64,000 nt of DNA from an uncultured Clostridia bacterium (lineage in GTDB: Bacteria > Bacillota > Clostridia > UBA1381): contig CAKSIJ010000013.1 of the NCBI GenBank assembly GCA_934462715.1, positions 1 through 64,000 of the forward strand, in the 5' to 3' direction. Shown here piece by piece: positions 53,913 to 62,507 of the stretch. The notes below the pieces were generated by a model that was not told the origin of the DNA, made no database searches, and saw nothing but the letters and a program-made list of their open reading frames with translations. The first letter of the stretch is position 1. Every line of letters begins with the position of its first letter. The position numbers were made by a program, and so were the translations under genes.

Positions 53913-55250
53913 ATGACGATCGAAGAATTACAAAAAATAATATATGACGCCGGAATTGTCGGTGCGGGCGGAGCGGGTTTTCCCACACATAAAAAGCTGT
54001 CGGCAGGTGTAAAGCAGATAGTTGTCAACGCTGCCGAATGTGAACCGCTTATGATGGTTGACCATCACATATTCAGAAAACATTTTCAGTCCATAATCGA
54101 CACGCTCAATACGATGCTTGACGTTTTGGGGGCTGATGAAGCTATATTCGGAATCAAGGGCAAGAATATGTATCTGCTTGACCCGAAAATAGTTAAAAAT
54201 CTTGAGGGTACAAGAGTAAAGATAAAAGAAATACCCGATGTATACCCTGCCGGAGATGAAGTAAACCTCGTTTACGAAACAACAGGCAAAATAATTCCGG
54301 AGGGCGCAATACCCGTAATGGTCGGCGTTATGGTAATCAATACCGAAACGCTTTATAATATCAGAAAAACTCTTGAGGACGGAGAATCGGTCTGCGACAA
54401 ATATGTCACAATTGCCGGTGACGTTAAGGAGGATATTACGGTAAAGGTACCTGTCGGAATGAAAATTAAAGAGCTTTTTGAATATCTCGGGTACGGAGAT
54501 ATGGAGGGCAAGTGCGTTATTAACGGTGGCCCGATGATGGGAAAGCTTATTAACTATGAAAACGACGTGGTTACAAAAACCACTAAAGGGTTGTTGGTTT
54601 TCCCCGAAACCCACAGTGTTATACAAAGAAGAAAAATGTCGCTTCAAACCGTTTTGAAACGTGCGTCTGCGTCCTGCTGTTTTTGCAGAATGTGTACCGA
54701 TGTTTGTCCGAGATACCTTTTGGGTCATTCGATACAGGTGCACAAAATCTTACGTGCCGCTTCACACTGCGAAGTGAATGACGCAGAAGCATTTCTGCAA
54801 AGCTCATTATGCTGCGGCTGCGGTGTCTGTACTGTTATGGGTTGTCAGCAAATGCTCAATCCGCAGATGGTATCAATGGCGGCAAAGGGTGCTTTGGCTA
54901 AAAAAGGCTACAGAAGAACAAACGGAATTGCTCCGACAGCGCCCCGACCCGAAAGAGAAGGCAGACTTATCCCCTCCGATACTCTCATTGACCGTCTGGG
55001 TATCAGAAAGTATGTTAAGGATAAGGTAGAAAGAAAATACATAGATTTCTATCCGGAGGCTGTTTATATTCCAATGTCACAGCACGTCGGAAAACCGGCA
55101 ACACCTGTTGTTAAGGTTGGCGATAAGGTTAAAAAAGGTCAGCTTATTGCGGCTACACCGACCGATGCGCTCGGAACAACAATTCACGCAAGTATTGACG
55201 GTACTGTTAAGTCGGTAAGTGACAGAGAGATAGTTATTTCGGTTAAGTAA
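53913..55250 (+). CDS. pduS: PduS-like RnfC-type flavo-iron-sulfur protein
   Basis: A 445-residue protein of the RnfC/PduS family. The N-terminal nucleotide/FMN-binding region is GAGGAGFPTHKKLS followed by NAAECEPLMMVDHH. The SLBB-like region is near ~165-230. Two [4Fe-4S] ferredoxin-like clusters are indicated by CCFCRMCTDVCPR and LCCGCGVCTVMGC. A C-terminal lipoyl-like hairpin (VKVGDKVKKGQLIAATPTD) follows. PduS passes electrons at the shell, for cobalamin reduction in Pdu systems or for cofactor balancing, probably together with the PduT-like shell protein encoded next. All cysteines needed appear present. Confidence 0.92.
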   Translation: MTIEELQKIIYDAGIVGAGGAGFPTHKKLSAGVKQIVVNAAECEPLMMVDHHIFRKHFQSIIDTLNTMLDVLGADEAIFGIKGKNMYLLDPKIVKNLEGTRVKIKEIPDVYPAGDEVNLVYETTGKIIPEGAIPVMVGVMVINTETLYNIRKTLEDGESVCDKYVTIAGDVKEDITVKVPVGMKIKELFEYLGYGDMEGKCVINGGPMMGKLINYENDVVTKTTKGLLVFPETHSVIQRRKMSLQTVLKRASASCCFCRMCTDVCPRYLLGHSIQVHKILRAASHCEVNDAEAFLQSSLCCGCGVCTVMGCQQMLNPQMVSMAAKGALAKKGYRRTNGIAPTAPRPEREGRLIPSDTLIDRLGIRKYVKDKVERKYIDFYPEAVYIPMSQHVGKPATPVVKVGDKVKKGQLIAATPTDALGTTIHASIDGTVKSVSDREIVISVK

Positions 55251-55256
55251 TAAACA

Positions 55257-55288
55257 GATAATTGCAAAAGGTTATTTTTGCAATTATC
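55257..55288. repeat. Perfect 13-bp inverted repeat between PduS and BMC-T genes
   Basis: GATAATTGCAAAA (55257-55269) and its exact complement (55276-55288) flank a six-base loop. It has no T run, so it may be an mRNA stability element or weak attenuator inside the operon. Confidence 0.5.
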
Positions 55289-55317
55289 CGATTAAGTTGC
55301 AAGGAACGGAGATCATT

Positions 55318-55866
55318 ATGAATAATTCTATTGGTTTAATTGAAGTTATGAACGTCAGCAAGGGAATCAGAGTTACCGATGAAATGCTCAAAAGCGCAGG
55401 CGTTACGCTTATACACTCCGGTGCGGTATGTCCCGGTAAATTTGTTACGGTTGTCGGCGGTGATTTATCGGCTATTCAAGCGTCGGTAGACCGTGCGGTT
55501 AAGATTGCCGACGGCGCACTCATTGATAAGTTTGTTATCGGTAATTTGGGTGACAAGGTTTTTGAAGCAATCTGCGGAACTGCAGTTGTTAAAGAGAAAA
55601 AGGCACTCGGAATAGTTGAAACCTTTACCGCAGCCGCTGCAATCGAAGCGGCAGACGCAGCGGTTAAAGCGGCTGTTGTATCACTGATAGAAGTCAGAGT
55701 TGCAAGAGGTCTCGGCGGCAAGTGCTTTGTCACAATGACAGGCGAGGTTGCAGATGTTACGGCGGCAGTCGAGGCAGGCGCAAAAATTGCGGCTAAAACC
55801 GGTGTGCTTATAAACACGGAGGTTATTGCAAATCCGCACCCGGATTTGTGGGAAGCTGTACTGTAA
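55318..55866 (+). CDS. BMC-T tandem-domain shell protein (PduT-like)
   Basis: A 182-residue protein with two BMC domains: SIGLIEVMNVSKGIRVTDEM to ~85 and ALGIVETFTAAAAIEAADAA to the end. It forms trimers. In the first domain HSGAVCPGKF places a Cys at the position which, in PduT, binds a [4Fe-4S] cluster in the trimer pore, so an electron conduit across the shell is likely, fed by PduS encoded just upstream. The start MNNSIGLIEV has GGAG 7 nt upstream. Confidence 0.93.
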   Translation: MNNSIGLIEVMNVSKGIRVTDEMLKSAGVTLIHSGAVCPGKFVTVVGGDLSAIQASVDRAVKIADGALIDKFVIGNLGDKVFEAICGTAVVKEKKALGIVETFTAAAAIEAADAAVKAAVVSLIEVRVARGLGGKCFVTMTGEVADVTAAVEAGAKIAAKTGVLINTEVIANPHPDLWEAVL

Positions 55867-55942
55867 CGGCAAATACTAAAAAGGGAAACCCTATAGGCTT
55901 CTCTTTTTAATTTTACGCTTTCTTAGCGGAATGGAGATTGAT

Positions 55943-56707
55943 ATGTTAGCTGTAGAGAGAAGAAGCAGGATTGAACAGACAATTTTAAAAAATAAAACCG
56001 TGCTTGTTCCGGAGCTTGCAAAGGAATTTGACGTTACCACGGAAACGATAAGAAGCGACCTTGAAAAGCTCGAAAAACAAGGTGTGTTGGTCAGAACCTA
56101 CGGCGGAGCGACTTTAGTGGAAAGCCGTGAAGCGGATATGGGTATACATGAGCGTGAAACGGTTAATTTCGAGGGCAAGCAAAGCATAGGTATGCGCGCC
56201 GCCGAGCTTATCAAGGACGGTGAAACGGTATTTCTTGACGCAAGCACGTCAAGCTTGCATTTGGCAAGAAACATCAAGAATAAAAAAAGCGTGACTGTCA
56301 TTACCAATGCGGAAAAAATCGTTATGGAGCTTGCCGACTGTCCCGATATTAAGGTTATCTGCACCGGCGGTATGCTGCACGCAAAAAATATGTCCTACAT
56401 CGGCAGAGTTGTTGAGGATACCATACGTTCAACCTATTTTGCAAACAAGGTCTTTTTTTCGTGCAGAGGAGTAACCCTTTCAAGAGGACTCATGGAATCT
56501 ACCGAAGCGGAAGCGGAAATCAAAAAAGCTATGATTGAATGTTCCGAATCGGCAATATTCCTGTGCGACAGAAAAAAACTCGGCCGGCTCGGCGTGCCGG
56601 TTATATCCGGGCTTGATAAGATAGATTTCTTTATCACCGATATCAAGCTTGACGAGGAATGGAATAAGGCTCTTGAAAACTTTGATGTAAGACTTATAAC
56701 CGTATAA
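55943..56707 (+). CDS. DeoR family transcriptional regulator of the BMC operon
   Basis: A 254-residue DeoR/GlpR-type regulator. The N-terminal helix-turn-helix is RSRIEQTILKNKTV then PELAKEFDVTTETIRSDLEK, followed by the GGA turn (TYGGATLVE). The C-terminal sugar-phosphate sensor domain has GETVFLDASTSSLHLARNI and KVICTGGMLH. The effector is probably fuculose- or rhamnulose-1-phosphate or a related metabolite; this is inferred from position. It closes the operon, before a strong terminator, and likely acts on the tandem decamers at the BMC promoter. Confidence 0.92.
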   Translation: MLAVERRSRIEQTILKNKTVLVPELAKEFDVTTETIRSDLEKLEKQGVLVRTYGGATLVESREADMGIHERETVNFEGKQSIGMRAAELIKDGETVFLDASTSSLHLARNIKNKKSVTVITNAEKIVMELADCPDIKVICTGGMLHAKNMSYIGRVVEDTIRSTYFANKVFFSCRGVTLSRGLMESTEAEAEIKKAMIECSESAIFLCDRKKLGRLGVPVISGLDKIDFFITDIKLDEEWNKALENFDVRLITV

Positions 56708-56716
56708 TTGAATTTT

Positions 56717-56751
56717 ACGTCAGATTGCATATGCGCAATCTGACGTTTTTT
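56717..56751 (+). terminator. Terminator of the BMC operon
   Basis: A 12-bp perfect stem (ACGTCAGATTGC at 56717-56728, complement at 56735-56746) followed by TTTTTT directly after the DeoR gene. Confidence 0.9.
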
Positions 56752-56792
56752 ATACCTTAAAAGCTTTTATCAAGTCTATTTACATCACTTAC

Positions 56793-57166
56793 CGATTAAC
56801 GGTACTGTTGTCATAGATATAGAATTTGATATGCCGGTTGTATGCATAAAATCAAATGTCCGTGTGCATGAAAATGCAGGCAGAGCCGCTGTCATGAGAG
56901 GTCCGGTGTTATACTGTGCCGAGGGTATTGATAACGGAAAAGACCTTGCTGCCGCAATTCTCGGTACATCAGCCGAATTTAAAACAGGTGATAATGATTT
57001 TATACTTCCGTCACTGTATGTTAAGGCATACAGTGAAAAATTCACCGATAAGCTTTATTCCAAAGCAACAGATGAGTATGACTGCTTTCAAATGAAGCTT
57101 ATACCGTATTATGCGTTTGCCAACAGAGGCGAAACAGAAATGCAGGTTTGGTTTTTAAGGAAATAA
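56793..57166 (+). pseudogene. C-terminal remnant of a GH127 (DUF1680) beta-L-arabinofuranosidase
   Basis: About 124 codons matching the last part of GH127 enzymes: the stretch VVIDIEFDMPVVCIKSNVRV, then NAGRAAVMRGPVLYCAEGID (the conserved GRxAxxRGPxVYC pattern) and a C-terminus ending NRGETEMQVWFLRK. The family is ~650 residues, so about four fifths, including the whole catalytic barrel, is missing. There is no ribosome site or family-like start; the frame simply emerges after the BMC terminator. It is a deletion remnant of a former arabinose-releasing gene that once joined the GH78 gene. Confidence 0.8.
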
Positions 57167-57416
57167 CAAAGAAAATGTATTGCATATATTACCTTTTTAA
57201 ACCATATTGTACGGTTAAACGGAGAATTATCGCATTATTGCTTTAACATCAAAATTTTCATTGAATAAACTGAAACAAACTTGTAATAAAAATGTTATAA
57301 GTCTGTTCTTTTTTTTGCCGATACATATGTTAAAATTAAAATACACCGCACATGTTTTAAGTATAAATATGACATCATTGTAATACTATGATTTTGTAAC
57401 CCAAAGGAGAGCAGTA

Positions 57417-59405
57417 ATGAAAAACAAAAGCTACTGGATATGGAACTACGGAGATTATGAGATATACCACTCAAACCTTGCAAACTCAAGACGGCAGGAA
57501 TACGGAGCCGATTGCCCCGTATTCTGGAAGTATTATGACGTTGACAAAAACGTTAAATTTGTATCAGACGTTACTGCCGAAAGCGACGGATACATAATTC
57601 TGCACCTGTGCGGTATCGGCTGCATATCGGTTGACGGGGAAAGATTTGCTTCGGGGAAAAAAATAAGCATATCAAAAGGGAATCATAAACTGTCTGTTTG
57701 CGTATGCAACACCTCCGGTTTACCGGCGGCATTTATTGAAAGCGACGTTTGCTCAACCGGTGAGGGGTGGTACTCAATCGACACCGGAATCTATTCATGC
57801 AGCGAGAAGAAGAAAATACCTGTCGGATTTGATAAGCAATATGACTGCCCCGAGAAAACTCCCGAGCATTTCATATTCAGCAGTCAGCGAATAAATCCTC
57901 AATCCAAGGAATACAGAAACGGCGGAATATTATTTGATTTCGGACGTGAGCTGTTTGGGTATCTTACAGTTCAAAATGTGAAGCCGAGTGAAAATATCCA
58001 TGTCAGCTACGGCGAATCGCTTGAAGAAGCGATCGACATGGATTTTTCGATTCTCTTTGAGGATATAAGCGGAAGGTCCGAATACAAGCTTCGGCAGCGT
58101 GCTTTCAGATACATTTTCTTAAAGGGCGGCGAAAATGCTGAAGTATATGCTGATTTTGAGTATTTACCGCTTGAATACAAGGGTTCTTTCAAATGCGACA
58201 ACGATTCGGTAAACAAAATATGGGATATGTGCGCATACACTTTGAAGCTTACGTCACGCGAGGTTCTGCTCGAAGCAGTCAAGCGTGACAGATGGCTGTG
58301 GGGCGGTGACGCTTACCAAGCCTTTAAATTCAGCAATTATTTATTCTTTGACAAGGATATAGTCCGCCGAAGCATAATTGCACTGAGAGGAAAAGAGCCG
58401 TTTGACGAGCATATCAACACAATCATAGATTATAGCTTTTACTGGGTATTGAGTCTTTACGAATACTATATGACCTATAAAGACGACAGCTTTTTAAAAT
58501 TCATTTACCCCAAAGCGGTAAGCCTGATGAATTTCTGCGCCGACAGGGTTAACGGCGACGGATTCATAATCGGAAAAGGAAATGACTGGACCTTTATAGA
58601 CTGGTCGGACCTCGATAAGGACGGAGCTGTCTGTGCCGAGCAAATGCTATGGATTGCCGCAAACAGAGCTATGGCGAAGCTTTCGGTTGTTGTCGGCGAG
58701 GACGGCGGTATGTACTCAAATACAGAAAAAATCATGATTGAAAAGGTCAACAAATTCTACTGGAACAGCGAAAAGGGCGCATATATCGACTGTTACGAAA
58801 GCGGAAAGAATCATGTAACAAGACACGCAAACATATTTGCCGTCATGTATGATATAGCGACCCCGGAACAGCGGGAAAGTATCATAAAAAATGTGCTTCT
58901 CAATGACAGCATTACAAAGATAACCACTCCCTATTTTGAGGGCTACGAGCTTGACGTAATGGGAAAAACCGATAATTTTGCGTACATTGAAAACATGATT
59001 AACAGCTACTGGAATGGTATGCTCGATTTGGGCGCAACCACCGTCTGGGAGGAATATGACCCTAAGTTAAGCGGTGCGGAGCATTATGAAATGTACGGAA
59101 ATAAATACGGAAAATCTCTCTGCCACGCATGGGGTGCTTCACCTATTTACCTTTTAGGCAGATACTATCTCGGTGTTTATCCGACATCATACGGATATGA
59201 TACCTTTGAGGTCAAACCGCAGCTCGGCAATTTTAAGTTCATTGAGGGAACTGTTCCGATAAACGGCGGCGAAGTAAAAGTCAAGCTGACAGAAAATGAG
59301 CTGAAAGTCATCGCATCAAAGGACGGCGGCACGCTTGTTTGGAACGGCAAGAAATATGCGCTCACGGCAAATGTGGAAGCTGTTTTGCCGAACAATATTT
59401 ATTAA
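57417..59405 (+). CDS. Alpha-L-rhamnosidase (glycoside hydrolase family 78)
   Basis: A 662-residue GH78 enzyme, with N-terminal beta-sandwich domains (~1-240), an (alpha/alpha)6 barrel (~250-580) and a C-terminal beta domain (~585-662). The catalytic regions are present: AVKRDRWLWGGDAYQAF (acid region DRxxWxGD) and GATTVWEEYDP, which contains the general-base glutamate. There is no signal peptide, so it is a cytosolic enzyme freeing L-rhamnose from imported oligosaccharides or flavonoid glycosides. Rhamnose would be isomerised, phosphorylated and cleaved by the BMC aldolase, linking it to the operon just upstream. RBS: AAAGGAGAG. Confidence 0.92.
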   Translation: MKNKSYWIWNYGDYEIYHSNLANSRRQEYGADCPVFWKYYDVDKNVKFVSDVTAESDGYIILHLCGIGCISVDGERFASGKKISISKGNHKLSVCVCNTSGLPAAFIESDVCSTGEGWYSIDTGIYSCSEKKKIPVGFDKQYDCPEKTPEHFIFSSQRINPQSKEYRNGGILFDFGRELFGYLTVQNVKPSENIHVSYGESLEEAIDMDFSILFEDISGRSEYKLRQRAFRYIFLKGGENAEVYADFEYLPLEYKGSFKCDNDSVNKIWDMCAYTLKLTSREVLLEAVKRDRWLWGGDAYQAFKFSNYLFFDKDIVRRSIIALRGKEPFDEHINTIIDYSFYWVLSLYEYYMTYKDDSFLKFIYPKAVSLMNFCADRVNGDGFIIGKGNDWTFIDWSDLDKDGAVCAEQMLWIAANRAMAKLSVVVGEDGGMYSNTEKIMIEKVNKFYWNSEKGAYIDCYESGKNHVTRHANIFAVMYDIATPEQRESIIKNVLLNDSITKITTPYFEGYELDVMGKTDNFAYIENMINSYWNGMLDLGATTVWEEYDPKLSGAEHYEMYGNKYGKSLCHAWGASPIYLLGRYYLGVYPTSYGYDTFEVKPQLGNFKFIEGTVPINGGEVKVKLTENELKVIASKDGGTLVWNGKKYALTANVEAVLPNNIY

Positions 59406-59451
59406 TACCGATCTGCATTTTATCTGTAGGCAAATTTGAAGACGAAACGCA

Positions 59452-59494
59452 CCCTTTTTGACTGGCAATATACCCCCCGTCAAAAGGGGCTTTT
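59452..59494 (+). terminator. Terminator of the rhamnosidase gene
   Basis: CCCTTTTTGAC (59452-59462) pairs with GTCAAAAGGGG (59479-59489), then C and TTTT. The following ~140 bp up to the promoter at 59633 is AT-rich and shows nothing else. Confidence 0.75.
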
Positions 59495-59632
59495 AATGCC
59501 GGAAAGAAAGTATACAACAGCTTTAAAGCCGAAACCTACAAATAAGCACTGAAACATTATACAAAGAAAACCGTGTCGAAAAAAATACAATTATATAATT
59601 GTAACAAATATTGGAAAAAATCAAAAAAAATA

Positions 59633-59661
59633 TTGACGCAGGGCTTAAACTATAGTATAAT
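59633..59661 (+). promoter_or_regulatory. Consensus promoter of the riboswitch-controlled surface gene
   Basis: TTGACG (59633-59638) and TATAAT (59656-59661) with a 17-bp spacer place the transcription start near 59668, ahead of the riboswitch. Confidence 0.8.
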
Positions 59662-59710
59662 TTTTTTAGTAATATGGTTTTTATCACATATTTAATTGAA
59701 TAAAAAAGAA

Positions 59711-59775
59711 AGTAATGAAACGATGTGTGTATTTGGGCGCTTGTGCATCGTGGAGCCAGTAGCGCAACCGGTCTG
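59711..59775 (+). ncRNA. Cyclic di-GMP-II riboswitch
   Basis: The leader matches the class II c-di-GMP aptamer. TTTGGGCGCTTG (59732-59743) and AGTAGCGCAACCGG (59758-59771) correspond to the conserved UUGGGCACUUG and AGUAGUGCAACCG of the characterised Clostridium acetobutylicum aptamer. The pseudoknot GCGCT/AGCGC (59737-59741 with 59761-59765) is conserved with a compensatory change relative to GCACU/AGUGC. A hairpin ACGATG (59720-59725) with CATCGT (59746-59751) occupies the P3 position. The closing P1 stem is weak or not evident to me. The 3' arm GGTCTG also takes part in the terminator that follows, which is the usual switching logic. Confidence 0.9.
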
Positions 59776-59816
59776 TTGAAATCAGAGATTATCTCTGTAT
59801 TTTTGCAGACTTTTTT
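59771..59816 (+). terminator. Riboswitch expression-platform terminator
   Basis: GTCTG (59771-59775) pairs with CAGAC (59806-59810), enclosing an inner hairpin CAGAGA/TCTCTG (59783-59797), and is followed by six Ts. It overlaps the 3' edge of the aptamer, so ligand binding can decide whether it forms. Confidence 0.8.
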
Positions 59817-59896
59817 ATTGCATTTTTTTGCCGTCTGCCGGCCGAAATGATTTACGGTTGCAGAGGTTTACGGCAAAGCAGGAAAGGAGAGGTTTT

Positions 59897-61219
59897 ATGC
59901 TGTTAAAAAAAACAGCCGCAGCGGCATTTTGTGTAATGCTTTTATCCGCACAAATGCCGGTCAGTGCCGCAGATATGACCTGGAGCTACGATGAAGAAAG
60001 CGCAACCGTTTCGGTTAAGGGCTACGGAATGATAAATGACGCAACACAGCTTAAGCAATACCTTGACAGAGCAAAGCGAATAAATGTGCTCGGCGGCGTT
60101 ACAAAAATTGACAGAAACGTTTTCACCGACTGCGGAAACGTTGAAGAAGTGATTTTGCCCGACGGATTTTTGTCGGTAGGCGACAATTCGTTCAGCATGA
60201 GCAAAAGCCTTAAAACGATTAATTTCCCCGATACGCTCGAATCAATCGGAAATGAAGCGTTTATGGGCTGTTCCTCACTTGAAAACGTCACCATCCCGAA
60301 AAGCGTTTCATCAATAGGAAAAAATGCGTTTGGCGAATGTGTAAACGTCAGGGAGTTTAAGGTCAGCGAAGAAAACAGCACTTACAGTGAAATTGACGGC
60401 ATTATTTTCAGCAAGGACGGTACGGAGCTGATATTATATCCGCCGGGCATGGAAGCCGAAAGCTACGCAGTACCCGAAAATGTCACAAAAGTACACAACA
60501 GCGCATTTGCCTACAATCCGTACATAACCGAAATCACTTTTCCCGACAGTACAGCGGAAATTGATGATTATGCATTTTATTTCTGTGACAGGCTGAAAAG
60601 CGTAAGCTTTGGAAGCGGTTTGAAAAAAATCGGCAATTATTCGTTTTACGGTGCAAAACCAAAAAACGTAAAACTTCCGTACGGAACAGAATATATAGGA
60701 AATAATGCGTTTAAAAACTGTGAAAAGCTTATAACCGCAGACATTCCCGGGACGGTAACATTTATCGGCGAAAATGCGTTTTACGGCACAAATAAAGAAC
60801 TGTTCATAAGAGGCTACGGCGATACCGTAAAAAAATACGCTGACGCAGAATCCAAAAATTATTATAATTCCGTCAGAGTACAGCTTGACGGAAAAGAACT
60901 TGAATTCGATCAGCCGGCAATCATAGATAACGATTACACAATGGTTCCGATGAGAAAAATTTTTGAAGCACTCGGAGCGGTGGTGGAATGGGACAACAGC
61001 ACCAAAACCGCATACGGCAAAAAGGACGGTATCACCTGTTCGATCAAAATCGGTGACAGCAAGCTTTATAAAAACAGCGAAACAATTGAGCTTGCCGCAC
61101 CGGCAAAAATCATTAACGGTAAAACTCTCGTTCACATAAGGGCAATTGCCGAAGCTTTCGGAGCAAGGGTCGATTGGGATTCCGGCACGGGACTTGTCAC
61201 AATAGCAAGCAATAATTAA
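59897..61219 (+). CDS. Secreted leucine-rich-repeat protein with copper amine oxidase-like stalk domain
   Basis: A 440-residue exported protein. It has a signal peptide (KKTAAAAFCVMLLSAQMPVSA), then a run of BspA-type LRR_5 repeats (~60-310; for example LKTINFPDTLESIGNEAFMG and LENVTIPKSVSSIGKNAFGE) and a C-terminal copper amine oxidase N-domain-like module (~335-440; VPMRKIFEALGAVVEWDNST), common on clostridial surface proteins. The real start is the ATG after GGAGAGG; the longer frame begins inside the leader. It is controlled by the c-di-GMP-II riboswitch, so it is likely an adhesin or surface protein linked to the motile/sessile switch. Confidence 0.9.
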   Translation: MLLKKTAAAAFCVMLLSAQMPVSAADMTWSYDEESATVSVKGYGMINDATQLKQYLDRAKRINVLGGVTKIDRNVFTDCGNVEEVILPDGFLSVGDNSFSMSKSLKTINFPDTLESIGNEAFMGCSSLENVTIPKSVSSIGKNAFGECVNVREFKVSEENSTYSEIDGIIFSKDGTELILYPPGMEAESYAVPENVTKVHNSAFAYNPYITEITFPDSTAEIDDYAFYFCDRLKSVSFGSGLKKIGNYSFYGAKPKNVKLPYGTEYIGNNAFKNCEKLITADIPGTVTFIGENAFYGTNKELFIRGYGDTVKKYADAESKNYYNSVRVQLDGKELEFDQPAIIDNDYTMVPMRKIFEALGAVVEWDNSTKTAYGKKDGITCSIKIGDSKLYKNSETIELAAPAKIINGKTLVHIRAIAEAFGARVDWDSGTGLVTIASNN

Positions 61220-61259
61220 TCAAAAGATAACAATATAACCCACATGGAGGTAAAAAAAC

Positions 61260-62333
61260 ATGAAAAAATTTATTTTTACATCAGTACTTATTTTAACAAC
61301 ATTGGCTTCAGCGATGACAACATTCGCATGGGGCGGAAACAGAGGTTTGGATCAAGGCGGTTACGGTCAAAATAACAGACAGGACGCAAATATTTCCAAA
61401 AAAGTAACGTTTTACGTTCAGACCAACGGTGTGCAGATGGATAAATACGGAAGCATATCAAGCCAGGATAAAAAGTTTTTCACCGGAATTCTTGCCGAAA
61501 CCACAATTTCAAAAAATTTGAGTTCCGATTATAAAATGGCGCTCGGCAACGGCGTTGCCGAAAAGGATATTACCGATAATTTAACCGAAGTTCCAAACCA
61601 GAGTGATGTGCTCAAAAAAATTGTCGATTGCTACGAATCGCAGGACGCATATATCCGTTCAAGCAACGGAAGTATCATTCCGTGGACAAAAATGAACTCC
61701 GATAATTACAGAGTTGAATGGTATGCGCTCAAATACGAAAGCAGCGACGGCTGGCACGTTGACGGCTGCATAATAGATCTTGAAACCGACAAAGAAATTT
61801 CAATTGTAGTTCCCTCGGAAAGCGCAAAAAAGGCTTCGTGTGTAGAATATGACGTTGCCTCCGGCAAATTCACCCCGGGCGTTATGCAGGTAAAGGGAAA
61901 CAGACCTCACAGCTATTGGGATGGCGATAATGAAAATCTTGTCATTGATGGATTCGACAATGTATGGTATACTGTATTGGATGAGGACACCTTTACTGAA
62001 AATGATTATGTGATTCCGGCAAAGCTTATCAGTGCTGCTTCCGCAGTGGAAACTCTTGCAAACGCAAGACTTTCCGGTCTTACCCCCGAATTGCAGAAAG
62101 AGTACGGAAGAATTGATTCACAAGCTTACAAGCAGGAATATATCAACAGAACAGGTGCAGGCAGAACGCTTTATGTAACTCCGTTTATTACAAATATGCT
62201 CGCTGAAAAATATGGCGTTAGCAGCGATGAATACATCTGGCTCGCAATGGGAGATTCCTGCGGTAATGTTAAAAAGGTTTATGTAATGGACAGAGATATG
62301 GCGGCAATTGATAATTTGTTTGACAACGAATAA
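61260..62333 (+). CDS. Secreted protein of unknown function
   Basis: A 357-residue protein with a clear signal peptide (KKFIFTSVLILTTLASAMTT, cut near TFAWG) and a Gly/Asn/Gln-rich mature start (GGYGQNNRQD). The rest looks globular, with DGWHVDGCIIDLETDKEISI and a C-terminal part ending KKVYVMDRDMAAIDNLF. I do not recognise a family. It lies 40 bp after the LRR gene, with AGGAGG-like GGAGG before its ATG and no promoter or terminator between, so it is most likely in the same c-di-GMP-controlled transcript. Confidence 0.75.
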   Translation: MKKFIFTSVLILTTLASAMTTFAWGGNRGLDQGGYGQNNRQDANISKKVTFYVQTNGVQMDKYGSISSQDKKFFTGILAETTISKNLSSDYKMALGNGVAEKDITDNLTEVPNQSDVLKKIVDCYESQDAYIRSSNGSIIPWTKMNSDNYRVEWYALKYESSDGWHVDGCIIDLETDKEISIVVPSESAKKASCVEYDVASGKFTPGVMQVKGNRPHSYWDGDNENLVIDGFDNVWYTVLDEDTFTENDYVIPAKLISAASAVETLANARLSGLTPELQKEYGRIDSQAYKQEYINRTGAGRTLYVTPFITNMLAEKYGVSSDEYIWLAMGDSCGNVKKVYVMDRDMAAIDNLFDNE

Positions 62334-62396
62334 ATCGGATTCGCCCGAACCGTACAAACTTAATCGGATTGAAAATTCTTAAATAATAATCAGTAC

Positions 62397-62435
62397 GGGT
62401 CATGCGCAAAAACAGTTGCATGGCCCTTGATTTTT
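62397..62435 (+). terminator. Terminator after the secreted-protein gene
   Basis: GGGTCATGC (62397-62405) and GCATGGCCC (62418-62426) form a 9-bp stem followed by TTGATTTTTATTTT. It separates the riboswitch transcript from the sugar transferase gene. Confidence 0.8.
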
Positions 62436-62507
62436 ATTTTATTACTGCGCAGAACAACAGGTAATTTTAATAATTACAGCAAATAACAAAGAACGGAGGA
62501 AAATCAA

